NCBI RefSeq assembly: GCF_000372645.1 | Contig: NZ_APMP01000015.1 | Coordinates: 23,945-87,944 of the forward strand | Reading direction: 5' to 3' | Length of the DNA: 64,000 nt | From: Caulobacter vibrioides OR37 | GTDB lineage: Bacteria; Pseudomonadota; Alphaproteobacteria; Caulobacterales; Caulobacteraceae | Part shown: one piece after another, positions 16,671-24,995 of the stretch | Position numbering within the stretch: position 1 is the first letter of the stretch | Layout: each line of letters starts with the position of its first letter | Program-made: the position numbers and the translations under genes | Notes under the pieces: generated by a model | Seen by the model: only the letters and a program-made list of their open reading frames with translations | What the model was told of the DNA's origin: nothing | Database searches by the model: none

Positions 16671-17885
16671 TCAGAGCCCCAGCACCATCTTGGCGATGAT
16701 GTTGCGCTGGATCTCGTTCGAGCCGCCGTAGATCGACGTCTTGCGGACGTTGAAATAGGTCGGCGCGGCGCGATGGGCGAAGTCGGGGCCGATCGGATGG
16801 GCGTTGTCGCCGTCCTTCGGGAAGCCGCGGAAGTACGGCGCGCCGTAGTGGCCAGCGGCTTCCAGCACCAGTTCGGTGATCCGTTGCTGGATTTCCGTGC
16901 CCTTGATCTTCAGGACGCTGGACTCCGGACCGGGGCCCTTGCCGGCCGCCTCGCCCGCCAGCGTGCGCAGCTCGGTATATTCCAGCGCCGTCAGGTCGAT
17001 CTCCAGTTCGGCGACCTTGCGCTTGAACATCGGGTCCTGGATCAGGGCCGAGCCGTCGTCGCCCAGTTCGGTCGAGGCGATCTGGCGGATGCGCTCGATG
17101 CCGCGCTTGGAGCGCGCCACGCCGGCGATGCCGCTACGCTCGTGCGCCAGCAGGAACTTGGCGCAGGTCCAGCCCTTGTTTTCCTCGTAGATGCGGTTCT
17201 CGACCGGCACCTTGACGTTCTCGAGCCAGACCTCGTTGACCTCGTGCTCGCCGCCCAGGGTGATGATCGGCCGCACCGTCACGCCCGGCGACTTCATGTC
17301 GATCAGCAGGAACGAGATGCCTTCCTGGATCTTGGCGTTCGGGTCGGTGCGGACCAGGCAGAAGATCCAGTCGCCATGCTGGGCCATTGTGGTCCAGGTC
17401 TTCTGGCCGTTGACTAGATAGTATTCCTTGCCGTCGTCGCCGGTGAAGCGTTCGGCCTTGGTCTTCAGGCTGGCCAGGTCCGAACCGGCGCCCGGCTCGG
17501 AATATCCTTGCGACCACCAGATGTCGCCCGACAGGGTCGGCGGCAGGAAGCGTTCCTTCTGTTCCGGCGTGCCGAAGGTGTAGATCACCGGGCCGACCAT
17601 GTTGATGCCGAACGGCAGGATCGGCACGCAGTCGGCGCGAGCGGTCTCTTCCGACCAGATGTAGCGCTGCACCGAGGTCCAGCCCGGACCGCCGTACTTT
17701 TCCGGCCAGGCCGGAGCGATCCAGCCCTTCTTGGCCAGGACGCGGTGCCAGGACAGGAAATCCTCCTTGGCCATCTCCTCGCCTTCTTCCTGCTTGTCTC
17801 GCAGGCCCGCCGGATAGTTCTCGGCGATGAAGGCGCGAACCTCGTCGCGGAAAGCGAGGTCCTCGGGCGAGAAGTCCAGATTCAT
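16671..17885 (-). CDS. Acyl-CoA dehydrogenase (PimC-like large subunit)
   Basis: 404-residue FAD acyl-CoA dehydrogenase beginning MNLDFSPEDLAFRDEVRAFIAENYP. Seen: WSQGYSEPGAGSDLASLKTKAE (FAD and substrate loop, about residues 128-150), VNGQKTWTTMAQHGDWIFCLVRTD, and the C-terminal LVLEAAGHYGAPY and RKTSIYGGSNEIQRNIIAKMVLGL, where the GGSNEIQ segment contacts FAD. Probably forms a heteromeric enzyme with the gene at 15046, as in pimeloyl-CoA dehydrogenase. A palindrome 66 nt upstream of its start may be the operator. Confidence 0.92.
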   Translation of the reverse strand: MNLDFSPEDLAFRDEVRAFIAENYPAGLRDKQEEGEEMAKEDFLSWHRVLAKKGWIAPAWPEKYGGPGWTSVQRYIWSEETARADCVPILPFGINMVGPVIYTFGTPEQKERFLPPTLSGDIWWSQGYSEPGAGSDLASLKTKAERFTGDDGKEYYLVNGQKTWTTMAQHGDWIFCLVRTDPNAKIQEGISFLLIDMKSPGVTVRPIITLGGEHEVNEVWLENVKVPVENRIYEENKGWTCAKFLLAHERSGIAGVARSKRGIERIRQIASTELGDDGSALIQDPMFKRKVAELEIDLTALEYTELRTLAGEAAGKGPGPESSVLKIKGTEIQQRITELVLEAAGHYGAPYFRGFPKDGDNAHPIGPDFAHRAAPTYFNVRKTSIYGGSNEIQRNIIAKMVLGL

Positions 17886-17950
17886 GGCGGGCTCCCGTTC
17901 AATCGGCCCCTCTGCGGGAGGCCGTTATTGCGTTTCGGGAGCCACGATAT

Positions 17951-17964
17951 CGGTCGAACGACCG
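17951..17964. promoter_or_regulatory. Palindromic operator candidate upstream of acyl-CoA dehydrogenase genes
   Basis: CGGTCG-AA-CGACCG is a perfect 14-bp palindrome 66 nt before the dehydrogenase start. Similar GGTCG-type palindromes are typical TetR-family operators for fatty-acid genes; no regulator gene is adjacent. Confidence 0.4.
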
Positions 17965-18047
17965 TTTGGAAAGATGACGTTAGCGTCAACGGAAGTGAAT
18001 ATTATCCGCGTTCACCTAGCCCGCCCAAAACCCCGCGGCGGCAAGCC

Positions 18048-18938
18048 CTATCGGACCTCGCAGGCCAGCTTGACGAGCGCCAGGGCCGAGGCGCCGCCCA
18101 CCCCTTCCTCGTCCGCGGTATCCAGCGCCAGAAGCGGCCGCTTGTCGAGGATTTCGAGCAGGCGGGCGTGCCCCTTGGCCGGACCGACATGCGCGGCCAT
18201 GCAGTGTTCGATGGCGGCGGGGTCGACGGCGCGCACGATCGCGGCGGCGGCGCAGGCCGCGTAGCCATCCAGCAGCACCGGAATCTTCTGCACGCGCGCG
18301 GCCAGGATGGCCCCGGCGACGGCGGCCGTCTCGCGACCGCCCAGCTGACGGAGGATCTCCAGCGGATCCTCGCCCATGCCCTCGGCCTTGGCGCGCGCCA
18401 CGGCGGCGGCGACGGGCTCTGGCTGGTCCGACCAGTCCGAGGCCTCGCCGCCGAACAGGGCGAGACAGATCGCTCCGGCGGCGCGGGCGGGCTCGGCGGC
18501 GATGACTCCGGGGATCAGCAGGTCCGGCTGCTTGGCCAGGGCCTCCATGCCGAAGGCCATGGTCGCGGCCGCCTCCTTCTCGCTCATCGACGGCTTTTCG
18601 ACGAAATCCGGCGACGGGCGGTCGATGGCCAGGTCGAAGGCCTCGAGGCCCGCGCCCTGCGCTCCGGCCAGCCGGGAGACGGTCGCGCCGCCCGAGGCGA
18701 TAGCTTCGAGCCGCTCGCGCGCCCAGCCGCGCGGGCCGACACCCTGACGAGCGCCGGCGTACAGCGCCACGACCGGCCGGTTGACGGCGGGCGGGGTCTT
18801 GCCGCTCCAGGCGCTGAGCCAGGCCGAGATCTCGGCCAGTCGTCCGCCTTGCTCCAGCGTCGGAGACGGCCCCGGCGCGGGCGGCGCGGCGGCCAGTTGA
18901 CGGATGTCGGCGAAGGGCGAAGCGGTCTCGAACGTCAT
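18048..18938 (-). CDS. CobT-like nicotinate-nucleotide--dimethylbenzimidazole phosphoribosyltransferase, degenerate
   Basis: CobT makes alpha-ribazole phosphate for the lower loop of cobalamin. Family features remain: KIPVLLDGYAACAAAAIV, the HVGPAKGHARLLE segment, and a C-terminal EEGVGGASALALVK that holds the usual catalytic Glu position. Two conserved motifs are altered: the AGDHGV-type loop reads LYAGARQGV and the G-E-M-G-I-G-N-T-T loop reads GVIAAEPARAAGA. At 296 residues it is also shorter than typical CobT (about 340-350). It may be a diverged or inactive paralogue. Confidence 0.75.
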   Translation of the reverse strand: MTFETASPFADIRQLAAAPPAPGPSPTLEQGGRLAEISAWLSAWSGKTPPAVNRPVVALYAGARQGVGPRGWARERLEAIASGGATVSRLAGAQGAGLEAFDLAIDRPSPDFVEKPSMSEKEAAATMAFGMEALAKQPDLLIPGVIAAEPARAAGAICLALFGGEASDWSDQPEPVAAAVARAKAEGMGEDPLEILRQLGGRETAAVAGAILAARVQKIPVLLDGYAACAAAAIVRAVDPAAIEHCMAAHVGPAKGHARLLEILDKRPLLALDTADEEGVGGASALALVKLACEVR

Positions 18939-18991
18939 GACGCGCGGACTTAAACCGCTCCGCGCTCAAAGCAACCCCAAAGGCCCTCGGA

Positions 18992-19339
18992 TCAGTTTGC
19001 CGCGACCGTCGCGCCGAGATAAACCTTGCAGACGCCATCTCGTTCCGCCGTCAGCTTAGCCCTCACGGTTTCGCTGCGGGTGCGCCCATCGCGCAGGGCG
19101 GCGCTACGCATTTCATCGGCGCGATCGCGAACATAGCCTATGCGTCCCCGCCCCTCCTGCTTGATCTTCGCGATCAAGGCCGTCGCATCGACCACGCCCA
19201 GATCCTTGGACTGCGCCAGCCCTAGGCAGCGGTTCGCGCTCAGAAACTCGCTGTCGCTCCAGGCGGGCTCGCCGGCGAATACCGGCGCGGCGGCCAAGGA
19301 CACTCCGGCGACCGCGAGGACAGCGATAAGTTTGCGCAT
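18992..19339 (-). CDS. Secreted protein, paralogue of 19647-19979
   Basis: 115 residues from the ATG at 19339, which has AGGAG upstream; the longer open frame upstream overlaps the divergent DUF1289 gene and is unlikely. A Sec signal (MRKLIAVLAVAGVSLAAAPVFA-GE) leads to FLSANRCLGLAQSKDLGVVD and a C-terminal AERDGVCKVYLG. The second paralogue shows the same layout (FLKAARCRGLASSENLGKLD ... AERDEVCAPFM). Two conserved cysteines probably pair in the periplasm. Function unknown. Confidence 0.75.
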   Translation of the reverse strand: MRKLIAVLAVAGVSLAAAPVFAGEPAWSDSEFLSANRCLGLAQSKDLGVVDATALIAKIKQEGRGRIGYVRDRADEMRSAALRDGRTRSETVRAKLTAERDGVCKVYLGATVAAN

Positions 19340-19424
19340 GGGACACTCCTTGCGATTGGACAAGACCGCGCCACGCCGACGACGCTTGCGCTTCGTCGGC
19401 CGAACGCCGAAAATCGAAAACGAG

Positions 19425-19643
19425 ATGACCACCGCCGCCCAGCCGCCCCGCCCGATCGCCACGCCCTGCGTGAAGGTCTGCGCGGTCGACGGCGTCACCG
19501 GTTATTGCCTGGGGTGCCGACGCACCCTGCAGGAGATCGCGGGCTGGGCCCGGCTTGGCGATGAGGAGCGCGCCGCGATCATGGCCGCCCTCCCCGATCG
19601 CCCGGATCCGATGGCCAGCCTGATGGCGGCCAGCGGACGCTGA
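19425..19643 (+). CDS. DUF1289 small Cys-rich protein
   Basis: 72 residues with the DUF1289 pattern: TPCVKVCAVDG..TGYCLGCRRTLQEIAGWARLGDEER. The four cysteines (CVKVC and YCLGC) probably bind a metal ion. The family is often called Fe-S-binding on weak evidence. Start at 19425 chosen because the family begins shortly before this motif. It sits between two paralogous secreted-protein genes on the opposite strand. Confidence 0.85.
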   Translation: MTTAAQPPRPIATPCVKVCAVDGVTGYCLGCRRTLQEIAGWARLGDEERAAIMAALPDRPDPMASLMAASGR

Positions 19644-19646
19644 CGC

Positions 19647-19979
19647 CTATTTCGCGCCGCTCATGAACGGCGCGCAGACCTCATCGCGCTCGGCGATCAG
19701 CTTGGCCTTCTTGTCGCCCGTGGCGGCGTCGGCCTCTTTGCGCGCGGACGTCATCCGCCCATTCGCCGAGGTCTGCACGGGCAGATCGCGCTGAGCGGAC
19801 TCGCTTCGCAGCAGCGCGTCGAGCGACGCGGTGTCCAGCTTGCCCAGGTTCTCCGAGCTCGCCAGACCACGGCAGCGAGCGGCCTTCAGGAATTGAAGAT
19901 CGCTGAGGCCAGAGCCGGCGGCCTGCGCCCCGCCCGCGACCGAGGCGGCGACGACGGCCGCGATGACAAACGCTTTCAT
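19647..19979 (-). CDS. Secreted protein, paralogue of 18992-19339
   Basis: 110 residues from the ATG at 19979 (GAGGGATG about 9 nt upstream; an alternative GTG at 19994 overlaps that site). Signal peptide MKAFVIAAVVAASVAGGAQA, then FLKAARCRGLASSENLGKLD and AERDEVCAPFMSG. Residues shared with the neighbour paralogue include F-L-x-A-x-R-C-x-G-L-A-x-S and A-E-R-D-x-V-C. Its stop is 3 nt from that of the DUF1289 gene (convergent). Confidence 0.75.
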   Translation of the reverse strand: MKAFVIAAVVAASVAGGAQAAGSGLSDLQFLKAARCRGLASSENLGKLDTASLDALLRSESAQRDLPVQTSANGRMTSARKEADAATGDKKAKLIAERDEVCAPFMSGAK

Positions 19980-20262
19980 GACTTCATCCCTCACGGGCTC
20001 TCTATTGCCCAGGGGATAGATAGCGTCGACACCGAGGCCTTCGAAGTTAATTCCAAGACATAATATCCATTACCTGTATGTAATATTTCCCATTAAATCC
20101 GCGTAATTAAACTCGCACCAATACGACATATACTTGATGTCGAATTGTTAACCACGATCTGAAAATCGCCGCTTTTGATTCACGGCTTGAAAACGCCTGC
20201 CCGCCGATAATCGAGGCAACGATCGCAGAAGCGGTCTCAAAGCCTGTATGGCGGGGTGTCTG

Positions 20263-20772
20263 ATGTTGAGGTTCGCGGCGATCGCTCTCGTGGGCGCCTT
20301 GTCGGCGGTCGGCGCGGCCAAGGCGGTCGTGTCGCTGGACGATCTCCGCCGCCCCGAGCTTCGCGCCCCTTCCGCCGCGACGGCCACGCTCGGCGGCGCC
20401 GAGGGCGGCGCGGCCCAGATCACCAAGGGCGACGACGGCCACTTCTGGGCCCAGGCCTCGGTCGACGGCAAGGCCGTGCGCTTCCTCGTCGACACGGGCG
20501 CGACGGCCGTTTCACTCAGCATGGCCGACGCCCAGCGCCTGGGCATCGACACCAGCAAGCTGAACTACGACTACAACGTCATCACCGCCGACGGCCGCAC
20601 CCGCGCGGCCTCGGTCAAGCTGGCCAGCGTCGCCATCGCCGGCGCCAAGGTGCGCGACGTCGACGCCCTGGTCATCGAGAAGGGTCTCGAGAACTCGCTG
20701 CTGGGCATGAGCTATCTGGGCCGCCTGTCTCGGTTCGAGGCCACCCCGAACTCACTGATCCTGCACCCTTAG
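20263..20772 (+). CDS. Retropepsin-like clan AA aspartic protease (TIGR02281 type)
   Basis: 169 residues from the ATG at 20263, preceded by GGGG; the earlier ATG at 20248 lacks a ribosome-binding site. An N-terminal hydrophobic signal or anchor (LRFAAIALVGALSAVGAAKA) is followed by a single retropepsin domain with the active-site VDTGATAVSLS (about residues 82-92) and the partner strand NSLLGMSYLGRLSRFE (about 150). Such single-domain proteases act as dimers in the periplasm. Its target is unknown. Convergent with dusA (9 nt apart). Confidence 0.88.
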   Translation: MLRFAAIALVGALSAVGAAKAVVSLDDLRRPELRAPSAATATLGGAEGGAAQITKGDDGHFWAQASVDGKAVRFLVDTGATAVSLSMADAQRLGIDTSKLNYDYNVITADGRTRAASVKLASVAIAGAKVRDVDALVIEKGLENSLLGMSYLGRLSRFEATPNSLILHP

Positions 20773-20781
20773 ATCAGGACC

Positions 20782-21801
20782 TCAGGCGGCCGGCGCCTCG
20801 GCGCGCGCGTCACGCGCCGCCAGGGCCGCGCGCACGGCCTCCAACGCCCGATCCACGACCTCCAGCCCCGCCCCGGCCTTGACGCCCTCGACCGTCAGGA
20901 CGCGCCGCCACGCGCGGGCGCCCGGCAGGCCATGAAACAGGCCCAGCATGTGCCGGGTCATGGCCGCCAGATGCGTCCCGGCGGCCAATTCTCGGGCCAT
21001 GTACGGCCGATAACGTTCCACCGCCTCGAAGCTGTCGATATCCGCGACGTCCATCCCGAAAACCCGCCGGTCGACCTCGCCAAGCAGGCCGGCCTCGTGA
21101 TAGGCCGCCCGCCCCAGCATCACGCCATCAACGCCGTTGGCCAGATGCTCCAGCACCGCGTCGAGGCTCGGCACGCCGCCATTGATGGCGATGGTCAGGT
21201 TCGGTCGTTCGCGCTTGAGCCTGTAGACGAGGTCGTAATCCAGCGGAGGAATGTCGCGGTTCTCCTTGGGCGACAGTCCCTTCAGCCAGGCCTTGCGCGC
21301 GTGTACGACGAAGCTGTCGATCCCGGCCGCCGCGCAAGCGTCGACCAGGCCGAACAGAGCCTCCTCCGGGTCCTGGTCGTCGACGCCGATCCGACACTTG
21401 ACCGTCGCCGGAACCTTCACCGCGTCCTTGATGGCCGCCATGCACGCGGCGACGAGGTCCGGCTCCCGCATCAGACAGGCGCCGAAGCGGCCGCTCTGCA
21501 CGCGGTCCGACGGACAGCCGACGTTCAGATTGATCTCGTCATAGCCGAAGTCCTCGGCGATCCGCGCGGCCAGGGCCAACTCGGCCGGCTCCGACCCGCC
21601 CAGTTGCACCGCCACCGGATGCTGCCCGGGATCGTAGCTCAGCAGCTTCTCCCGATCGCCATGCACGACCGCGCCGCTCGTCACCATCTCGGTATAGAGC
21701 AACGCCCTCGACGACAGGACGCGATGCAAGGACCGGCAATGCCGGTCCGTCCAGTCCATCATGGGCGCAACAGAAAATCTATGGGGTTCAAATCGCGTCA
21801 T
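20782..21801 (-). CDS. dusA: tRNA-dihydrouridine(20/20a) synthase DusA
   Basis: FMN enzyme that reduces uridine 20/20a in the tRNA D-loop. N-terminal RFSVAPMMDWTDRHCR, the flavin-binding strand VAVQLGGSEP, the active-site NLNVGCPSDRVQSGRFGACLM (catalytic Cys in GCPS), KCRIGVDD, FVVHARKAWLKGLSPKENR, and INGGV and GVMLGRAAY loops are all present. 339 residues, intact. The integrase gene starts just upstream in the opposite direction, so the first codons and promoter of dusA probably come from the inserted element, which restores the gene. Confidence 0.96.
   Translation of the reverse strand: MTRFEPHRFSVAPMMDWTDRHCRSLHRVLSSRALLYTEMVTSGAVVHGDREKLLSYDPGQHPVAVQLGGSEPAELALAARIAEDFGYDEINLNVGCPSDRVQSGRFGACLMREPDLVAACMAAIKDAVKVPATVKCRIGVDDQDPEEALFGLVDACAAAGIDSFVVHARKAWLKGLSPKENRDIPPLDYDLVYRLKRERPNLTIAINGGVPSLDAVLEHLANGVDGVMLGRAAYHEAGLLGEVDRRVFGMDVADIDSFEAVERYRPYMARELAAGTHLAAMTRHMLGLFHGLPGARAWRRVLTVEGVKAGAGLEVVDRALEAVRAALAARDARAEAPAA
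21733..21777. other. Probable left attachment site (attL) in dusA 5' end
   Basis: This segment encodes the conserved FSVAPMMDWTDRHCR start of DusA, the known target of dusA-associated integrases, and lies directly beside a divergent integrase gene. The partner repeat (attR) would be beyond the right edge, so the exact core cannot be set. Confidence 0.5.
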
Positions 21802-21847
21802 TTTTGTCGTATATTCAATGTGTTAGGAGATACCGAAAACCGAAGCT

Positions 21848-21864
21848 TGTACCCAAATGTACCC
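21848..21864. repeat. Tandem TGTACCC sites beside the integrase start
   Basis: TGTACCC occurs at 21848-21854 and 21858-21864, ten bp apart (one helical turn), with related GTACAC sequences at about 21894-21910. Spacing and position suit arm-type sites for integrase or excisionase. Confidence 0.4.
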
Positions 21865-21914
21865 AGGTTTTCTCTATGTTCCGACATTTCACTGTACACA
21901 TGGCGTACACGAAA

Positions 21915-22994
21915 ATGGCGACCTTTGTGAATTTGCCCTCCGGCGCCTGGCGAGCGATCATCCGTCGGAAGGGCCGCTATATAAGCGAGACGTTCAAACT
22001 GCGCGAGGACGCGCGGCGTTGGGCCACGGCCCAGGAGAGCGCGATCGATCGGGGCTTGGCCCCGATGAAGACCTACATCGCTAGCAAGACGTCGCTGGCC
22101 CACCTGATCGATCTGCACATCGACGATCTGGCGGCCGCGAAAAAGCCGATCGGGCGGACGAAGCTGGAGGCGCTGCTTCACCTGCGCCGCACCATCGGAA
22201 AGACCGCCTACGCCAAGATCGATCGGCAGTTCATCATCGAGTTCGGCCGCACCCGGGCGCGCGGCGGCACCGGCCCTGTGACGATCGGCATGTATGTTGG
22301 CTGGATCAAGTTGGTCTTCGCCCATGCCTCGGCCGTCCATGAGATCGACACTAAGATCGAGCCGATCGAGCTGGGACGTCTGGCCCTCAAGCATCTGGGC
22401 CTGATCGGAAAGAGTCAGGAACGCGACCGACGACCGACCCAGGAAGAGCTGGACCTGATCTTCAAGGCGTTCGACGAGAACCCCTGGCAGAAGAACCCGA
22501 TGACGCGGATCATCCAGTTCGCGATCGGTACCGCCATGCGCCAGGACGAGATCTGCCGCATCACCTGGAGCGATCTCGACCTCCGGGCCAAGACCATCAT
22601 TATTCGCGATCGTAAGGACCCGCGCGACAAGTACGGCAACGACCAGCGTATCCCGCTGGTCAGCATCACCGGCTACGACCCGCTAGCCTTGATCGAGGAG
22701 CAGCGCGCCATCCGATCGAACTTCGACGACCGCATCTTCCCCTATACGTCGGAGGCGATCAGCGCGGCCTTCACGCGGACGGTCGCCAAGCTAAAGATCG
22801 ACGACCTGCATTTCCACGACACCCGTCACGAGGCGACCAGCCGCCTGTTCGAAGCCGGCCTGAAGATCGAACAGGTCGCCCTCATTACCGGCCACAAGGA
22901 CTGGAAGATGCTGCGCCGCTACACTCACATCAAAGCCAAGTCGGTCCACGCCGCGGTCGCGCTTCTCAAGCCCTGGACAGATCCAGACGACTAG
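21915..22994 (+). CDS. int: Tyrosine recombinase, dusA-associated integrase
   Basis: Site-specific recombinase that integrates the element at dusA. The N-terminal arm-binding part is MATFVNLPSGAWRAIIRRKGRYISETF; the family usually begins at this MATF, so 21915 is preferred over the ATG at 21900 or earlier in-frame starts. The core-binding SAM-like region follows (LAHLIDLHIDDL..). The catalytic residues are visible: Arg in GTAMRQDEICRI, His-x-x-Arg in HDTRHEATSR, His in TGHKDWKM and the nucleophile Tyr in LRRYTHI. About 359 residues, complete. Stop overlaps the convergent gene at 22991. Confidence 0.93.
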   Translation: MATFVNLPSGAWRAIIRRKGRYISETFKLREDARRWATAQESAIDRGLAPMKTYIASKTSLAHLIDLHIDDLAAAKKPIGRTKLEALLHLRRTIGKTAYAKIDRQFIIEFGRTRARGGTGPVTIGMYVGWIKLVFAHASAVHEIDTKIEPIELGRLALKHLGLIGKSQERDRRPTQEELDLIFKAFDENPWQKNPMTRIIQFAIGTAMRQDEICRITWSDLDLRAKTIIIRDRKDPRDKYGNDQRIPLVSITGYDPLALIEEQRAIRSNFDDRIFPYTSEAISAAFTRTVAKLKIDDLHFHDTRHEATSRLFEAGLKIEQVALITGHKDWKMLRRYTHIKAKSVHAAVALLKPWTDPDD

Positions 22995-23368
22995 CGAACA
23001 GGCCTCGGTCGGGGCTTGTTGCGCTCGGCCTCGTCAGCAGCGTCGAGCAGCATTTGCGCGAAATCCCGCAGGGCGTCGGGTGAGACAGCCATGTTGACGA
23101 TTTTGCCGTGAGGTCGGTCGCGCCCTGGCGCCTGCGTCTTCAAGTCAAGGATTAGCTCGACCTGTCCCAGGCGAACGGGGCGGGCCGACAGAAACAGCTC
23201 TCGCCTTCCCTGCCGGTTGTCCTCGCACTCAATCCGAACGGCGCCAGCGCCCGGCCAAGGATCGCCGTCCGGCAGGCCGAGGCCATGCACTTCGTGTTCG
23301 GATCGCGCCTGAGTTTCCTGAAGCTGCTCGATGGCCCAGGCGTCGAGGGAGGGGTCTCTACCGATCAT
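22991..23368 (-). CDS. Hypothetical ICE protein, 125 aa
   Basis: Acidic soluble protein without signal or membrane segment. C-terminal half (VNMAVSPDALRDFAQMLLDAADEAERN) is predicted helical and ends in an Arg/Pro tail. Its stop overlaps the integrase stop by 3 nt. No family recognised. Confidence 0.6.
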   Translation of the reverse strand: MIGRDPSLDAWAIEQLQETQARSEHEVHGLGLPDGDPWPGAGAVRIECEDNRQGRRELFLSARPVRLGQVELILDLKTQAPGRDRPHGKIVNMAVSPDALRDFAQMLLDAADEAERNKPRPRPVR

Positions 23369-23539
23369 TCCTCGAGACTACCCCAAGTCGCCCCACGGCT
23401 CACCCAGCAATGCGTGACGATGGCAAAGCAGCCGCCGACAACGGCCCCACCTCGATCGCGGCCGACAGCGACTGAAGGACGAACAGCCCTCCTTTGGCAG
23501 GCGCGGTCAGTCGATATAGGCTGGCGAAAGGATCACCCC

Positions 23540-24274
23540 ATGCCCGCTTCACTATACGACCGGCTTGTTGCTTTACCGCGCCCAGAACCTGGCAAGGCGA
23601 CTTTGCCGCCAGTCGAGATCATCGCGTTCAATGTTCATGTCCGTCGCAAGCTGCACGGGTGGAAGCAAAGCACCTTAGCCAGCTTGGCTGATGTGTCGCT
23701 GTCGACCATCGAGCGCATCGAGCGCGGCGAGCCCGTTCAGCCGGCCTTGATGGAGAAGGTCGGCGCCGCGTTCGGCTATCCGCCCGGCTACTACACCGCG
23801 CCGCGAACCCCGCTGACGCAGGAAGAAGTAGCGCAGCAGTACGACGGGCACACGGTTTTCGTTTCGGTCGAACCGTTTGCCAAGCAACTGCAGTTTCGGC
23901 GCATCGCGCGATGCATGCACCTTGTGTTTGCGCCGATCGGCGACTGCCCTAACGACCAGCCTCAGTTGCTCAAGCTGTTCGAACTCTTGTCCGAACTGAC
24001 TGTACGGCTAGCCCTCCCGACGCTGGCGCCAAGATCGCGACTGGGCGGCGTTCGCCCTCTCTATCAAGCGATCACCAACCAGATCGCCCTCCTGCGTCGC
24101 GCTGGCATCGCGCTCGTCTGCGGCGTGCTTCATGAACCCGAGCGCGACCCACAGCGCTACGCTGTCATCGCCGCAGGTCATCTCGCCGTCGATCCTGGGA
24201 TCCAAACGCGCAAGCTGCTTATCCTCGACCGTCGAGAGGTGACCGGAACCTGGGAGACGGAGAGCCTGGATTGA
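23540..24274 (+). CDS. XRE-family HTH protein with unknown C-terminal domain
   Basis: 244 residues from the ATG at 23540 (AAAGGA upstream); longer in-frame starts at 23285 or 23420 exist but would run over the divergent neighbour. The Cro/C1-type helix-turn-helix lies at about residues 27-60 (FNVHVRRKLHGWKQSTLASLADVSLSTIERIERGEPV). The remaining roughly 170 residues (VFVSVEPFAKQLQFRRIARCMH...; RRAGIALVCGVLHEPERD) form an alpha/beta domain not recognised. It may regulate its neighbours or sense a ligand. A 32-codon membrane peptide follows with overlapping stop/start. Confidence 0.75.
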   Translation: MPASLYDRLVALPRPEPGKATLPPVEIIAFNVHVRRKLHGWKQSTLASLADVSLSTIERIERGEPVQPALMEKVGAAFGYPPGYYTAPRTPLTQEEVAQQYDGHTVFVSVEPFAKQLQFRRIARCMHLVFAPIGDCPNDQPQLLKLFELLSELTVRLALPTLAPRSRLGGVRPLYQAITNQIALLRRAGIALVCGVLHEPERDPQRYAVIAAGHLAVDPGIQTRKLLILDRREVTGTWETESLD

Positions 24275-24369
24275 CGGACGCCCTCTTCAATCCGGCGGTC
24301 ATTCTGGCCCTGGCTGCGCTTGCGTCCGCCTTAGCCAAGCTTGTCTGGGCCTTTCGCCGGAAGCGCTAG
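24271..24369 (+). CDS. 32-aa membrane peptide, coupled to the XRE gene
   Basis: TTG start at 24271 overlaps the TGA of the HTH gene (ATTGA), a sign of translational coupling. The peptide is one hydrophobic helix followed by a basic tail (LVWAFRRKR). Its second half resembles the 27-aa peptide at 55613-55696 (LVWAVRRRK), in another part of the same element. Role unknown. Confidence 0.45.
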   Translation: MTDALFNPAVILALAALASALAKLVWAFRRKR

Positions 24370-24395
24370 TCTTCCTTGCCGTAGCCCTGGCGTCG

Positions 24396-24995
24396 TTAGT
24401 CCTCGCTCGTCGCGAAGGCTGGGCGGATCGAAACGATCTTGCGAATCTCCCTGATCGCTGCCCGCGCCGCTTGCTTGGCGGCAGGACGAGGCAGCCCGCG
24501 TGCTCGGAATGCCTTGACCGTATAGTCGAAGTAGAGCCGATCCCACGCTGGCCGAAACCCGGTGTCCGGGACCTCGGCCAGGAGCTTCGGCCGATTCACA
24601 TCGTGCTTCAGGCGATCCCCTGGTCGCCCGGCTTGGATATAGAGACCCCGGCTTGCGAGAATATTCTCCACCAGGACACCCTGGTTCTTGGTGAGGTCGA
24701 ACTCGACGATGACAAAGGCCTCAGCTGGCCGCTGGAGTGTTAGATAGAGCGCGACCGTATGGTCGTGGCCCGGCAGCTGCCCCCACTGAACCTTGACGTC
24801 ACCTTGGTGGACGGAGGCTTGCGCCTCGATCGCCGCGTCAATGTCGGATCGTTGCGACGTGTCGAGGATGACGAGAGGGATGATGCGGCCGTCCCCGATC
24901 CCGCCCGTCCCGATGGCGCCGTCAGCGACAATGGGGGCCACCAGCCGCTCATGATCATGGTTGAGCCGGAAAATTGCCGGCTTGAAGATGCTCAT
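24396..24995 (-). CDS. Hypothetical protein, 199 aa
   Basis: Start ATG at 24995 (MSIFKPAIFRLNHDHERLV) overlaps the stop of the upstream gene (ATGA), so the two are co-translated. The N-terminal half looks alpha/beta (GRIIPLVILDTSQRSDIDAAI; HTVALYLTLQRPAEAFVIVEFDL). The C-terminal half is basic and helical (RPAWDRLYFDYTVKAFRARG; KQAARAAIREIRKIVSI). No catalytic motif was recognised. It forms a two-gene unit with the membrane-anchored protein upstream. Confidence 0.7.
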   Translation of the reverse strand: MSIFKPAIFRLNHDHERLVAPIVADGAIGTGGIGDGRIIPLVILDTSQRSDIDAAIEAQASVHQGDVKVQWGQLPGHDHTVALYLTLQRPAEAFVIVEFDLTKNQGVLVENILASRGLYIQAGRPGDRLKHDVNRPKLLAEVPDTGFRPAWDRLYFDYTVKAFRARGLPRPAAKQAARAAIREIRKIVSIRPAFATSED

